Below are positions 44,051-52,359 of a DNA stretch of 64,000 bases, piece after piece (the first letter of the stretch is position 1; every line of letters starts with the position of its first letter). The DNA lies in assembly GCF_900142985.1 (NCBI RefSeq), contig NZ_LT670849.1, positions 5,410,501 to 5,474,500 on the forward strand, in the 5' to 3' direction. The stretch comes from Bradyrhizobium erythrophlei. Its GTDB lineage: Bacteria; Pseudomonadota; Alphaproteobacteria; Rhizobiales; Xanthobacteraceae. The notes under the pieces were generated by a model. That model worked only from the letters and a program-made list of their open reading frames with translations, ran no database searches and was not told the DNA's origin. Both the position numbers and the translations under genes were made by a program.

Positions 44051-45205
44051 ATGAGCAACACCAAAGCAGAGCGTCGCAACATCATTCTCGGTGATCCCGT
44101 TCCGTGGTTCGGCCTGCCGGTCCTGACCGGCGGATCGTTCGACTTGCAAGCCAGCGCCGGCCGTTGGGTGGTGTTGAGCTTCGTCGGTTCGCTGGCCGAT
44201 CCGCGCGCGATTGCGGAAGTCGGCGAGCTCATGCATCTGAGCACCTCGTTCAGCGAGGATCATCTGGTCGTCGCATGCGTCTACACCGGGCAGCCGAGCC
44301 AGACCGATCATCTCGCCGCGATCTCGAGCGCAACTTTGTCGTTTCTCGCCGATCCCGACGGCGCCGTCAGCCGGTCCTTCGGCGCCGAGGGAATGCCGCG
44401 CACCGTCATTCTTGATTCGATGCTGCGATCGATCGCCGATATCGCCTGGGATCACCCGCAGGGCCACGCGAACATGGTCCGCAATATCCTGCAAAGCCTG
44501 CCGGCGGTCGATGATTCCGCCGGCGTTCCGCTGTTCGCGCCGGCGCTGATGGTGCCGCGGGTTTTCAGCTTCGACATCTGCGATTTCCTGATCCGGTTCT
44601 ATGAAACTCAAGGCGCCGTCGACTCCGGATTTCAGTTCGACATCGACGGCAAGAGTGTGACGCTGTCCAACTGGCGGCTGAAGCGGCGGAGCGACGCCGC
44701 GGTCGGCGTCCCCGAAGTGCGCGAACTGATCCGTGACCACATCGTGCGGCGGCTGATCGGTCCGATCGAGCAGTATTTCCAGTTCAAGGCGACGCGGATG
44801 GATCGCTATGTCGTCGCCTGCTACGACAGCGAGGTCGGCGCCCACTTCCACCGCCATCGCGACAACATCAACGCCGGCGCCCAGCACCGGCGCTTCGCGC
44901 TTTCGATCAACCTCAACAAGGATTTCGAAGGCGGCGATCTCCTGTTCCCGGAATTCGGCCGCAGGACCTATCGGCCGTCCGAAGGCGGCGCGCTGGTATT
45001 TTCCTGCGGCGCACTGCATCAGGTGACGCCGGTGACGAAAGGCAAGCGTTACGCCTTCCTGGCGTTCATGTACGGCGAGGAAGACGTCGCCAAACGTGAG
45101 GCCAACAACACCAGGCTGCATGCCGGCGAGCTGCAATATACCAGCGGGCGCGACCGTTTGTTCCCCGAGGAAGAACAGCCCGACGACCTGTCGTCGGTCG
45201 CCTAG
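44051..45205 (+). CDS. Redoxin-like/2OG-Fe(II) oxygenase fusion (P4H type)
   Basis: A 384-aa two-domain protein. The N-terminal 150 residues look like a peroxiredoxin (LGDPVPWFGLPVL, then WVVLSFVGSLADPRA), but the segment that should hold the peroxidatic Cys has none. The C-terminal domain is a prolyl 4-hydroxylase-like oxygenase with iron ligands H269 and D271 (HFHRHRDN) and H323 (GALHQVTPV), and a basic residue nearby (KGKRYAFL). It should hydroxylate a protein side chain using 2-oxoglutarate, Fe(II) and oxygen. The target is unknown. It lies 123 bp after the FkbH-like gene; a terminator follows. Confidence 0.83.
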   Translation: MSNTKAERRNIILGDPVPWFGLPVLTGGSFDLQASAGRWVVLSFVGSLADPRAIAEVGELMHLSTSFSEDHLVVACVYTGQPSQTDHLAAISSATLSFLADPDGAVSRSFGAEGMPRTVILDSMLRSIADIAWDHPQGHANMVRNILQSLPAVDDSAGVPLFAPALMVPRVFSFDICDFLIRFYETQGAVDSGFQFDIDGKSVTLSNWRLKRRSDAAVGVPEVRELIRDHIVRRLIGPIEQYFQFKATRMDRYVVACYDSEVGAHFHRHRDNINAGAQHRRFALSINLNKDFEGGDLLFPEFGRRTYRPSEGGALVFSCGALHQVTPVTKGKRYAFLAFMYGEEDVAKREANNTRLHAGELQYTSGRDRLFPEEEQPDDLSSVA

Positions 45206-45229
45206 AACTTCACACGCTTCAAGCATCAG

Positions 45230-45262
45230 AAAGCGGATCGCCCTGGCGCGGTCCGCTTTTTC
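45230..45262 (+). terminator. Rho-independent terminator after the oxygenase gene
   Basis: AAAGCGGA / TCCGCTTT stem with a GC-rich loop and a run of T residues. A second perfect 11-bp hairpin (TGCGGCCTTCG / CGAAGGCCGCA) follows at 45290-45324. Confidence 0.75.
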
Positions 45263-45371
45263 CTTGTCCGCTTTAGGGCCTAAAACAGCTGCGGCCTTCG
45301 CCAGGGGAGCTGACGAAGGCCGCATTGAACATCTCACCGCGCCTAGGTTCGCGGTGCGATGTGGGAGCTCG

Positions 45372-45539
45372 CTAGTGGAGTGGATTTAACATTCGCTATT
45401 CGCTCTCCGCGAAATCGTAAGGCGAATGTCAAATCCTGAACTCCACCAGAAACTTCATATTTGCCAGTGGTCCTTTGATTCCAACATTCGCCAAAGTGAC
45501 TGCTGCGATGGGATGCGAATGTTGGAATCGGACCACTAG
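45372..45539. repeat. Paired palindromic repeat, copy 4
   Basis: Hairpin a (45372-45449): outer arms CTAGTGGAGT / ACTCCACCAG, inner arms GGATTTAACATTCGC / GCGAATGTCAAATCC with one A opposite C, right bulge TGA. Linker AAACTTCATATTTG. Hairpin b (45464-45539): outer arms CCAGTGGTCC / GGACCACTAG, left bulge TTT, inner arms GATTCCAACATTCGC / GCGAATGTTGGAATC, where a C-G pair replaces the T-A pair of copies 2 and 3. It abuts the flgH stop codon (45540). Confidence 0.9.
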
Positions 45540-46295
45540 TTAGAACGGCAACAGCACGTCCATGACCTGGCTGCCGTAGCGCGGCTGCTGGAGGTCGCTG
45601 ATCTCGCCGTGACCGCCATAGGCGATGCGGGCCTGCGCGATCTTCGAGGAGTCGATGGTGTTGTCGCTCTGGATATCTTCGGGCCGCACGATGCCGGCCA
45701 CGATCAGTTCGCGCTTTTCGTAGTTGACGCGGATTTCCTGCCTGCCTTCGACCACGAGGTTGCCGTTCGGCAGCACCTGCGTGACGATCGCCGCGACGTT
45801 GGTCTGCAAGGTCTCCTGGCGGACGATCGAACCCTTGCCGTCGGTGCCCGACTTTTCGTCCGCCGTCAGGAAGCGGCCAGGCAGCACCTTCTGAGCGGTC
45901 TGGCCGAGCAGGGCGGAGCCGAGGAAGGCGGTGATGCCGGAATCTTCCGTCGCGGTGCGGCTGCGCTGGGTCTCGTTGGCGAAGTTTGCCTGGTCGGTGA
46001 TGTTGACGGTGACGGTCAGGAGGTCACCGATCTGATGGGCGCGCTGATCCTTGAAGAAGGAGCGCGAGCCGTTTCGCCACAGCGAATTGGGATTGTAGGA
46101 CACGATTTCCGGCTTCGGCATCGGCATCTGCACCGGCTTGTAGCCCGGCTGGGTCGTCGGGTTCTCGATCGCCGAAAGCTTCGGCTCTTCGCCGATCTGG
46201 GAGAGGCGGTCGATGCCGGAGCAGCCGCCCGCGAAGCTGACGATCGTCAGCATGGTCCCGGTCAGCGCAATACGTCTGAACTTGTAAGCCAACAT
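45540..46295 (-). CDS. flgH: Flagellar L-ring protein FlgH
   Basis: A 251-aa lipoprotein. The signal ends in a lipobox (SFAGGC) with Cys25 as the lipid anchor. The core has SLWRNGSRSFFKDQRAHQIGDLLTVTVNITDQANFANET and the C-terminal EIRVNYEKRELIVAGIVRPEDI, then SQVMDVLLPF. It forms the L ring in the outer membrane. It is the last gene of flgF-flgG-flgA-flgH, 5 bp after flgA, and ends at a palindromic repeat. Confidence 0.96.
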   Translation of the reverse strand: MLAYKFRRIALTGTMLTIVSFAGGCSGIDRLSQIGEEPKLSAIENPTTQPGYKPVQMPMPKPEIVSYNPNSLWRNGSRSFFKDQRAHQIGDLLTVTVNITDQANFANETQRSRTATEDSGITAFLGSALLGQTAQKVLPGRFLTADEKSGTDGKGSIVRQETLQTNVAAIVTQVLPNGNLVVEGRQEIRVNYEKRELIVAGIVRPEDIQSDNTIDSSKIAQARIAYGGHGEISDLQQPRYGSQVMDVLLPF

Positions 46296-46300
46296 CTACT

Positions 46301-47365
46301 TTACTCTGCGTTTGAATTCGTCTGCGCGTTATTGCGGCGGGCGATGGATACAGGGGCGTCGGGTTCGGCGACCGAGGAAGTGGTGTCGGCGCTGGCAGTC
46401 CGCGGCATGGGAACGGAAATGGCGACCTGCCCGCGGCCGATCACCGTGCCGGCGACGGTACGCTTGGATTGCAGGTTGAGCACGGTGACCGTGTCGCCTT
46501 CGGTGCCGCCATCGACCGCCTTGCCGCGTACGGTGAGGTAAAGGCCGGCCGCTTCGTAGATCAGCGTCACGTTGTCGTCGCGTTGCACCAGGTCCGGCTT
46601 GCCGAGATCGGCAATTTTCAACGGCTGACCGGCGCGCAGGCCTTTGCGCATCTGCATGCCGACCGTGTGGCTGCGGGTTGCGGCGTCGCTGCCGACTTCG
46701 GCCTTCGGACGCCGCTCGATGACGACGTCGGAGGCTTTCAGCACGTCGCCGCGATCGACATTGCGGGTCAGCACGGCGGCTTCCAGCATTTCGATGGCGA
46801 CGCCGGTGAAACGCAGCTTGGTGCGGGAGCCGGTGTTGTCGTTGGCGATCTCGAAGGAGACGTCGAAGCGTCCGCTGCGCGCCTCGTAGCGCACCGAGAC
46901 CGGCTGCAACGCGCCGGTGTTCGAGGCGTCCAACCGGACGTCCTGCACGTCGCGGTCGAAGGTCAGATTGAGGTTGGCGGCGTCGCCAAGGCCGCTGCGG
47001 TGTTCGAGCGCGTGCGCGACCTGGGATTCGATGTCCTTGCCGTCGAGGATGCGCGCCAGCCGCGTGACGGAGACCGACTTGATGCCTTTGGTGTCGACGC
47101 CGATCACCTGATGCGCCTGGAGCACGTTGATGACCTGTGCGGTCGGCAGCGATCCGGTGGTGCCGAGATCGGGCGAACGGTAGATGGCGATCTGCGCCGC
47201 CGTTCCGGCGTTCTCGATCACGTCGCCGACCCGCACGATGTCGCTTTCCACCGTAACCTGCGCGCGCAGCACCGGCGTCGCGACGGTGTCGTCCTTGTCT
47301 TCGGCAATCGCGGCCGAAGACGCTGCGACGAGCAGGGCGGTAACGAGCAGCGGGCGGAACATCAT
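46301..47365 (-). CDS. flgA: P-ring assembly chaperone FlgA
   Basis: A 354-aa periplasmic protein with a signal peptide (MMFRPLLVTALLVAASSAAIAE). The C-terminal SAF-type domain (RGDVLKASDVVIERRP, then MRKGLRAGQPLKIADLGKPDLVQRDDNVTLIYE) is diagnostic. It is longer than enterobacterial FlgA (about 220 aa), as is usual in alphaproteobacteria. It helps build the P ring from FlgI. Confidence 0.92.
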   Translation of the reverse strand: MMFRPLLVTALLVAASSAAIAEDKDDTVATPVLRAQVTVESDIVRVGDVIENAGTAAQIAIYRSPDLGTTGSLPTAQVINVLQAHQVIGVDTKGIKSVSVTRLARILDGKDIESQVAHALEHRSGLGDAANLNLTFDRDVQDVRLDASNTGALQPVSVRYEARSGRFDVSFEIANDNTGSRTKLRFTGVAIEMLEAAVLTRNVDRGDVLKASDVVIERRPKAEVGSDAATRSHTVGMQMRKGLRAGQPLKIADLGKPDLVQRDDNVTLIYEAAGLYLTVRGKAVDGGTEGDTVTVLNLQSKRTVAGTVIGRGQVAISVPMPRTASADTTSSVAEPDAPVSIARRNNAQTNSNAE

Positions 47366-47376
47366 CCTCTACTCCC

Positions 47377-48165
47377 TTAGCGGAACAGCGCCGTGGTCGA
47401 CTGCATCATCTGGTCGGCGGCAGAGATCACCTTGGCGTTCATCTCGTAGGCGCGCTGGGCGGCGATCAGGTCGGACATTTCCGACACCACGTCGACATTG
47501 GCCTGTTCGAGGCTGCCCTGGTTGATGGTGCCGTAGCCTTCAAGGGTCGCGATGCCGTCCTGCGGCGTGCCGGAAGACGGCGTGTCGGTGAAGTTGTTGT
47601 TGCCGACCGGCATGAGGCCGGCCTTGTTGACGAAGCGGGTGAGCCCGATCTGTCCGATGATGGTGGAAGTCGTCGATCCCGGCTGGGTCACCGAGACCTG
47701 GCCCTGCGTGTTGATGGCGAGGCCCTGGGAATTCTGCGGGATCGTGATCGTCGGCTGCACCGGATTGCCTTGCGCGTTGACGATGCGGCCGGTGTTGTCC
47801 ATCTGGAACGTGCCGTCGCGGGTGTACTGGAAGGTGCCATCGGGCATCAGGATCTTGAAGAAGCCTTCGCCGGTGATGGCGAGGTCGAGATCGTTGCCGG
47901 TCTGCGACAGCGTGCCTTGCGTCATCGAGCGCGGCGTGCCGACGGTCTTGACGCCGCCGCCGATGTCGATGCCGACCGGCAGGATGGTGCCCTGGGTCGA
48001 GGCCTGGGCGCCGACCCGGGCGACGTGCTGATAGATCAGGTCCTGGAACTCGGCGGTTTGCTTCTTGAAACCGGTGGTGCGCAGGTTGGCGATGTTGTTG
48101 GAGATGACCTGGACGCTCAGTTCCTGGGCCGCCATCCCGGTCGCGGCAGTATGAAGGGCTTGCAT
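47377..48165 (-). CDS. flgG: Distal rod protein FlgG
   Basis: A 262-aa rod protein: MQALHTAATGMAAQELSVQVISNNIANLRTTGFKKQTAEFQDL, and the C-terminal LEQANVDVVSEMSDLIAAQRAYEMNAKVI. These are the axial protein ends, and the length and VDVVSEMSDLI motif are those of FlgG. It is 11 bp from flgF and 11 bp from flgA on the same strand. Confidence 0.97.
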   Translation of the reverse strand: MQALHTAATGMAAQELSVQVISNNIANLRTTGFKKQTAEFQDLIYQHVARVGAQASTQGTILPVGIDIGGGVKTVGTPRSMTQGTLSQTGNDLDLAITGEGFFKILMPDGTFQYTRDGTFQMDNTGRIVNAQGNPVQPTITIPQNSQGLAINTQGQVSVTQPGSTTSTIIGQIGLTRFVNKAGLMPVGNNNFTDTPSSGTPQDGIATLEGYGTINQGSLEQANVDVVSEMSDLIAAQRAYEMNAKVISAADQMMQSTTALFR

Positions 48166-48176
48166 CGGTCGTCTCC

Positions 48177-48941
48177 TTAGGTCGGTACGTCAGCAAGTTG
48201 CTGGATGGCGGTTTTCTGCAAATCGCTCTGTTGCTGCATCAGAGTTGCGATCGAGGTGTAGGCGCGGGTGACTTCCATCATGCGGCTCATCTCGCCGACC
48301 GCATTGACGTTCGATTTCTCGAGGAAGCCCTGACGCACGGTCGACTTGGTGTCGGCTTGCGGCGCGCCGGCGGTGCCAGCGGCATAAAGATTGAGGCCTT
48401 CCTTCAGCATTTTCTGCGCGTCGGCAAAGCTGACGAGGCGCAGCGTGCCGCGGACGGAATCCGTGCGGCCGCTGCCTTCGACCACCGTGATGGTGCCGTC
48501 CGGCGTGATGTTGATGTCGTGGTCGGTCTGCTGGAAGACGATCGGGCCGCTGGCGCCGATCACCGGGTTGCCGGCGACCGTCACCAGCTGGCCCTGGGCG
48601 TTGATGTGCAGGTTGCCGTCGCGGGTGTAGCGCTCGCCGCCAGGGGTCTGTACGGTCAGGAAAGCCGAGCCGTCGATGGCGACGTCGAGCGGATTCTTGG
48701 TCGCGTCGAGCGGCCCCGTGCTCATGTCGCGGAAGGTGCCGCGGTCCTGGACAAAGCTGACGCGGCGGTCGCTGCCGACGAAGTTGTCTTCGTGGGCGGG
48801 CGTGTTGAGATATTCCTCAAACAGCGAACTGTCGGCCTTGAAACCGGACGTGTTGACGTTCGCGATATTGTTCGCAATCACATCGAGCTGACGCTCGAGC
48901 GCGGATTGCCGCGACAAGTTGATGAGAAGCGCATTCTCCAT
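48177..48941 (-). CDS. flgF: Proximal rod protein FlgF
   Basis: A 254-aa rod protein: MENALLINLSRQSALERQLDVIANNIANVNTSGFK and the C-terminal EKSNVNAVGEMSRMMEVTRAYTSIATLM. It is the first gene in flgF-flgG-flgA-flgH and is divergent from fliL. AAGGGGAG lies about 10 nt before the ATG. Confidence 0.95.
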   Translation of the reverse strand: MENALLINLSRQSALERQLDVIANNIANVNTSGFKADSSLFEEYLNTPAHEDNFVGSDRRVSFVQDRGTFRDMSTGPLDATKNPLDVAIDGSAFLTVQTPGGERYTRDGNLHINAQGQLVTVAGNPVIGASGPIVFQQTDHDINITPDGTITVVEGSGRTDSVRGTLRLVSFADAQKMLKEGLNLYAAGTAGAPQADTKSTVRQGFLEKSNVNAVGEMSRMMEVTRAYTSIATLMQQQSDLQKTAIQQLADVPT

Positions 48942-49053
48942 CGCCCAAATTCTCCCCTTAAACGATCCACAAGCTGCTCTCCCAAGCCGCGTGCCGATCT
49001 TTCAAACCGCTTTCCAGCTCTCCCAAGCCGTGGGCGGTTCGAGGAAGGTCAGA

Positions 49054-49068
49054 GCGAAAGCCGTGCCA
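49054..49068 (-). promoter_or_regulatory. Sigma-54 promoter of flgF-flgG-flgA-flgH
   Basis: Minus strand TGGCACG-N4-TCGC with the GG and GC pairs 12 nt apart. The start of transcription would be near 49042, about 100 nt before flgF. The rest of the 367-bp flgF-fliL gap holds the fliL leader and a CtrA-like half site (49197) and no gene. Confidence 0.75.
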
Positions 49069-49196
49069 ATCTGAAAATTTGAATAAATTCAGACTGTTGG
49101 GTAATCGAGAGGATGTTTTGAGGGCGGCAATAAGGTCTTGTTGACCATGTTTGCCCGGCAACTTTTTCCCAGTAGCTGCGCAAAAGAAAGCTTCCG

Positions 49197-49204
49197 TTAA
49201 CCAT
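49197..49204 (+). promoter_or_regulatory. CtrA half site before fliL
   Basis: TTAACCAT about 105 nt before the fliL ATG. A second TTAA at the right spacing is not present (TACC instead), so this is a half site only. Confidence 0.4.
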
Positions 49205-49308
49205 TATTACCTTAGCGTTCAAACAGAGCGCAGGACGTGCCGCGTGTATCGCGTCAGAGGTTCGCCTGTCGGCGTTGAATCCATTTTCGGGTCGGAGCGG
49301 GGCGGGCG

Positions 49309-49809
49309 ATGGCGGACGACGAGAAGGACGGCGCAGCGGAAGCTGCAACGCCCGCGCCCAAGGGCAAACTCAAGCTGATCATTGCTGTCGTTGCCGTGCT
49401 CGCGATCGTGGGCGGCGGCTCGACCTGGTTCTTCTTCCTGCGAGGCCATGGCGAGGAAGGGCACGGCCACGGGCACGCGGAAGCGGCGCCGCCGGTGAAG
49501 CCGCCGGCTTACGTCGAAGTGCCGGACATGCTGGTGAACCTGATCGGGCTGCCCGGTGAGCGGGTGCAATACCTCAAGGCCAAGATCGTGCTCGAGGTCA
49601 AGGAAGAGAAGCAGGCCGAGGCGATCAAGCCGGCGCTGCCGCGGGTGACCGATATCTTCCAGACCTACCTGCGCGAATTGCGTCCCTCCGACCTCAGCGG
49701 TTCGGCGGGTCTGTTTCGCCTGAAGGAAGATCTGACGCGACGCGTCAACGCCGCGGTGGCCCCCAACCAGGTCAGCGCGGTGCTGTTCAAGGAAGTCGTC
49801 ATTCAGTGA
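49309..49809 (+). CDS. fliL: Flagellar basal body protein FliL
   Basis: A 166-aa single-pass inner membrane protein. One membrane helix is at about residues 22-44 (LIIAVVAVLAIVGGGSTWFFFL) and the periplasmic domain shows VEVPDMLVNLIG, then LKAKIVLEV and FQTYLRELRPSDLSGSAGLFRLKEDLTRRVNAAV. A short His/Gly-rich linker (HGEEGHGHGHAEA) follows the helix. FliL supports stator function. It starts the fliL-fliM-DUF6468-motE operon. Confidence 0.95.
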   Translation: MADDEKDGAAEAATPAPKGKLKLIIAVVAVLAIVGGGSTWFFFLRGHGEEGHGHGHAEAAPPVKPPAYVEVPDMLVNLIGLPGERVQYLKAKIVLEVKEEKQAEAIKPALPRVTDIFQTYLRELRPSDLSGSAGLFRLKEDLTRRVNAAVAPNQVSAVLFKEVVIQ

Positions 49810-49827
49810 CGGTGCGGGTCTAGACAG

Positions 49828-51030
49828 ATGGCGGGCAACGATCCAGTCGACCAGGATGCAATAGCGGCGCAATGGGAAGCGTCGCTTGACTCCGCGGACC
49901 CGGCCAAAGACGCCGCTGAAGCGGCGTCCAACGAGCTCTCCGAAACCATGGCCCTGCAATGGGCGGCCATGGTCGAAGACGGCAGCCGCGACTTCGGAGG
50001 CGGCAAGAACGGCGGCGAACGGGTTCTGTCGCAGGAGGAAATCGACAACCTGCTCGGCTTCAATGTCGGGGAGGTCAATCTCGACGACAATTCCGGCATT
50101 CGCGCCATCATCGATTCGGCGATGGTGTCCTACGAGCGCCTGCCGATGCTGGAAATCGTCTTCGACCGCTTGGTGCGGCTGATGACGACCTCGTTGCGCA
50201 ACTTCACCTCCGACAACGTCGAAGTCTCGCTCGACCGCATCACCTCGGTCCGCTTCGGCGATTACATGAATTCGATTCCCTTGCCGGCCGTGCTCTGCGT
50301 GTTCAAGGCCGAGGAGTGGGAGAATTTCGGCCTCGTCACCGTCGACTCCAGCCTGATCTACTCGATGATCGACGTCCTGCTCGGCGGCCGCCGCGGACAG
50401 ACCTCGATGCGCATCGAGGGCCGTCCCTACACCACGATCGAGACCAACCTCGTCAAGCGGCTGGTTGAGGTGGTGATGGCCGATGCCGAACAGGCGTTCC
50501 GGCCGCTGTCGCCGGTCAAATTCACCATCGATCGTCTCGAGACCAATCCGCGTTTTGCCGCGATCAGCCGCCCCGCAAACGCCGCGATCCTGGTTCGGCT
50601 GCGCATCGACATGGAAGACCGCGGCGGCAACGTCGAATTGCTGCTGCCCTATGCGACCATCGAACCGATCCGCAACGTGCTGTTGCAGATGTTCATGGGC
50701 GAAAAATTCGGCCGCGACCCGATCTGGGAAGGCCATTTCGCCACCGAAGTGGCGCAGGCGCAGATTGCGGTCGATGCCGTGCTCTATGAGGCCGACATTC
50801 CGCTCAAGCAACTCATGAAGCTGAAGGTCGGCGACACCCTGCCTCTGGAAATGCGGGCCGATGCGCTGGTGGCCGTGCGCTGCGGCAACGTGACCCTCAC
50901 CGAAGGACGGATGGGGCGGGTCGGCGACCGCGTCGCCATTCGCGTCGCCAAGCAATTGCGCAAGCCGAATACGACCTTTGCAATGTTCGAGAAAGCCGAC
51001 GAGCAGACCAAGCTGATGGAGGCTCCATGA
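49828..51030 (+). CDS. fliM: Flagellar motor switch protein FliM
   Basis: A 400-aa FliM. LSQEEIDNLLGF near the N-terminus is the usual FliM start after a CheY-binding region; here that region is preceded by about 70 acidic residues (DQDAIAAQWEASLDSADPAKDAAEAA). The central YERLPMLEIVFDRLVRLMTTSLRNFTSDNVEVSLDRI and the SpoA-like C-terminus (GRVGDRVAIRVAKQL) are present. It forms the C-ring switch. The stop overlaps the next gene by 4 nt. Confidence 0.96.
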   Translation: MAGNDPVDQDAIAAQWEASLDSADPAKDAAEAASNELSETMALQWAAMVEDGSRDFGGGKNGGERVLSQEEIDNLLGFNVGEVNLDDNSGIRAIIDSAMVSYERLPMLEIVFDRLVRLMTTSLRNFTSDNVEVSLDRITSVRFGDYMNSIPLPAVLCVFKAEEWENFGLVTVDSSLIYSMIDVLLGGRRGQTSMRIEGRPYTTIETNLVKRLVEVVMADAEQAFRPLSPVKFTIDRLETNPRFAAISRPANAAILVRLRIDMEDRGGNVELLLPYATIEPIRNVLLQMFMGEKFGRDPIWEGHFATEVAQAQIAVDAVLYEADIPLKQLMKLKVGDTLPLEMRADALVAVRCGNVTLTEGRMGRVGDRVAIRVAKQLRKPNTTFAMFEKADEQTKLMEAP

Positions 51031-51497
51031 GTCATTTCCTGGGTGTAGTGATCGAGAGCCTGGTCGCGATTTTGCTTATGCTCACGATCGGCTACTGCAT
51101 GTTGTTGAACAAGCGGCTCAAGCGGCTGAAGGCCGACGAGAGCTCGCTCAAGGCAACTATCGCCGAACTCATTACCGCAACCGAAATCGCCGAACGGGCG
51201 ATCGGCGGCCTCAAGCACACCGTGCGCGACGTCAACGAAAACCTCGGCTCGCAACTGACGGCGGCAACCGAGATGTCGGCGCAACTGAAGCTGCAGCTCA
51301 GTGAATGCGACGGCGTCGTCCGCCGCCTGTCGAAGATCACGCTCGCCGCACGTCCCTCAACGAGCGCGGTGGCGCCGGAACCGGCGCCGGTTTCCACACC
51401 GGCTGCTGCGCCCGCGCCGGTATCGAACGCCAAAGCCGTTGCGGCAGCGGCCCAGGCATTTTCCGAACGTAGAAGGTCCAACGGGCTGGCTGCATGA
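51027..51497 (+). CDS. DUF6468 flagellar operon membrane protein
   Basis: A 156-aa protein. An N-terminal membrane helix (LGVVIESLVAILLMLTIGYCMLLN) is followed by a coiled coil (about 35-105) and an Ala/Pro-rich tail. Proteins of this type sit between fliM and motE in many alphaproteobacterial flagellar operons; the function is unknown, and a structural or stator-linked role is possible. It overlaps fliM (ATGA) and motE (4 nt). Confidence 0.8.
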   Translation: MSHFLGVVIESLVAILLMLTIGYCMLLNKRLKRLKADESSLKATIAELITATEIAERAIGGLKHTVRDVNENLGSQLTAATEMSAQLKLQLSECDGVVRRLSKITLAARPSTSAVAPEPAPVSTPAAAPAPVSNAKAVAAAAQAFSERRRSNGLAA

Positions 51498-52258
51498 AAC
51501 CGTTTCGTAACATTCGCGTCCTTCCCGTTGTTCTGGTTGCGATCTTTGGCCTGGCGGTGTTGAAGATTGCGGGCCTCGTGCTCGACGGCGGATATGTGTT
51601 CGACTATCGGCCCGGCGCGACCAAGCCATCCTGGGCGCAGGAAACGATCAACTTTCCCGGCCGCCGCTACGTCGATGCGTCCGACATCACCGGTTCGGTC
51701 GAGAAGGAAAAAGAGAAACCCAAAGAGGAAGCCAAGCCTGAAGTTGCGAAGGCCGAGACGACCGCCGCGCCCGAACAGGTCCAGGGGGTGTCCGCTTCCG
51801 AACGCGCGATCCTCGAGCGGTTGCAGGCGCGCCGTCAGGAGCTCGAGGCGAGGGCGCGCGAGATCGATATTCGCGAGAGCCTGTTGAAGGCCGCCGAAAA
51901 GCGCGCCGAAGGCCGCGTCGAGGAGATGAAGGCGATCGAATCCCGCATCACCGGCGCCGCCGCGCAGAAGGCCGACGAGGATGCCGCGCGCTTCAAGGGC
52001 ATCATCACGATGTATGAAGGCATGAAGCCAAAGGACGCCGCCAAGGTGTTCGACCGGCTGGAAATGCCGGTGCTGTTCGAGATCGCATCCCACATCGCCC
52101 CACGCAAGATGTCCGACATCATGGGCCAAATGCAGCCCGAAGTGGCCGAGCGGCTCACGGTCGAGATGGCGCGCCGGGCCGGTGGCGACAAGTCAGGTTC
52201 CGATGCCGAGCTGCCGAAGATCGAAGGCAAGATCGTTCCGCCGCAGAAGCCCAATTAG
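51494..52258 (+). CDS. motE: MotE-like motility protein
   Basis: A 254-aa protein. One membrane helix (VLPVVLVAIFGLAVLKIAGLVL), then a long Lys/Glu-rich coiled coil (KEKEKPKEEAKPEVAKAE to ESRITGAAAQ), then an MgtE intracellular N-like domain at the C-terminus (YEGMKPKDAAKVFDRLEMPVLFEIASHIAPRKMSDIMGQM). In Sinorhizobium MotE is a periplasmic chaperone for MotC; the topology here (single N-terminal helix) fits. It ends 10 bp before a perfect CtrA-type box. Confidence 0.87.
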   Translation: MKPFRNIRVLPVVLVAIFGLAVLKIAGLVLDGGYVFDYRPGATKPSWAQETINFPGRRYVDASDITGSVEKEKEKPKEEAKPEVAKAETTAAPEQVQGVSASERAILERLQARRQELEARAREIDIRESLLKAAEKRAEGRVEEMKAIESRITGAAAQKADEDAARFKGIITMYEGMKPKDAAKVFDRLEMPVLFEIASHIAPRKMSDIMGQMQPEVAERLTVEMARRAGGDKSGSDAELPKIEGKIVPPQKPN

Positions 52259-52267
52259 CCGGGATAT

Positions 52268-52282
52268 TTAACAGAGCCTTAA
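52268..52282 (+). promoter_or_regulatory. Perfect CtrA-type box before the AMIN/TPR gene
   Basis: TTAA-N7-TTAA, about 80 nt before the next start codon. It lies between motE and that gene, so the gene has its own promoter. Confidence 0.6.
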
Positions 52283-52359
52283 ATTGCCAATTCTAGACTC
52301 GAACCTGGGTTAGCAAGCCGTCTCGCTGCCCGTGGATGAACTGAAAGACGTATATCGGA

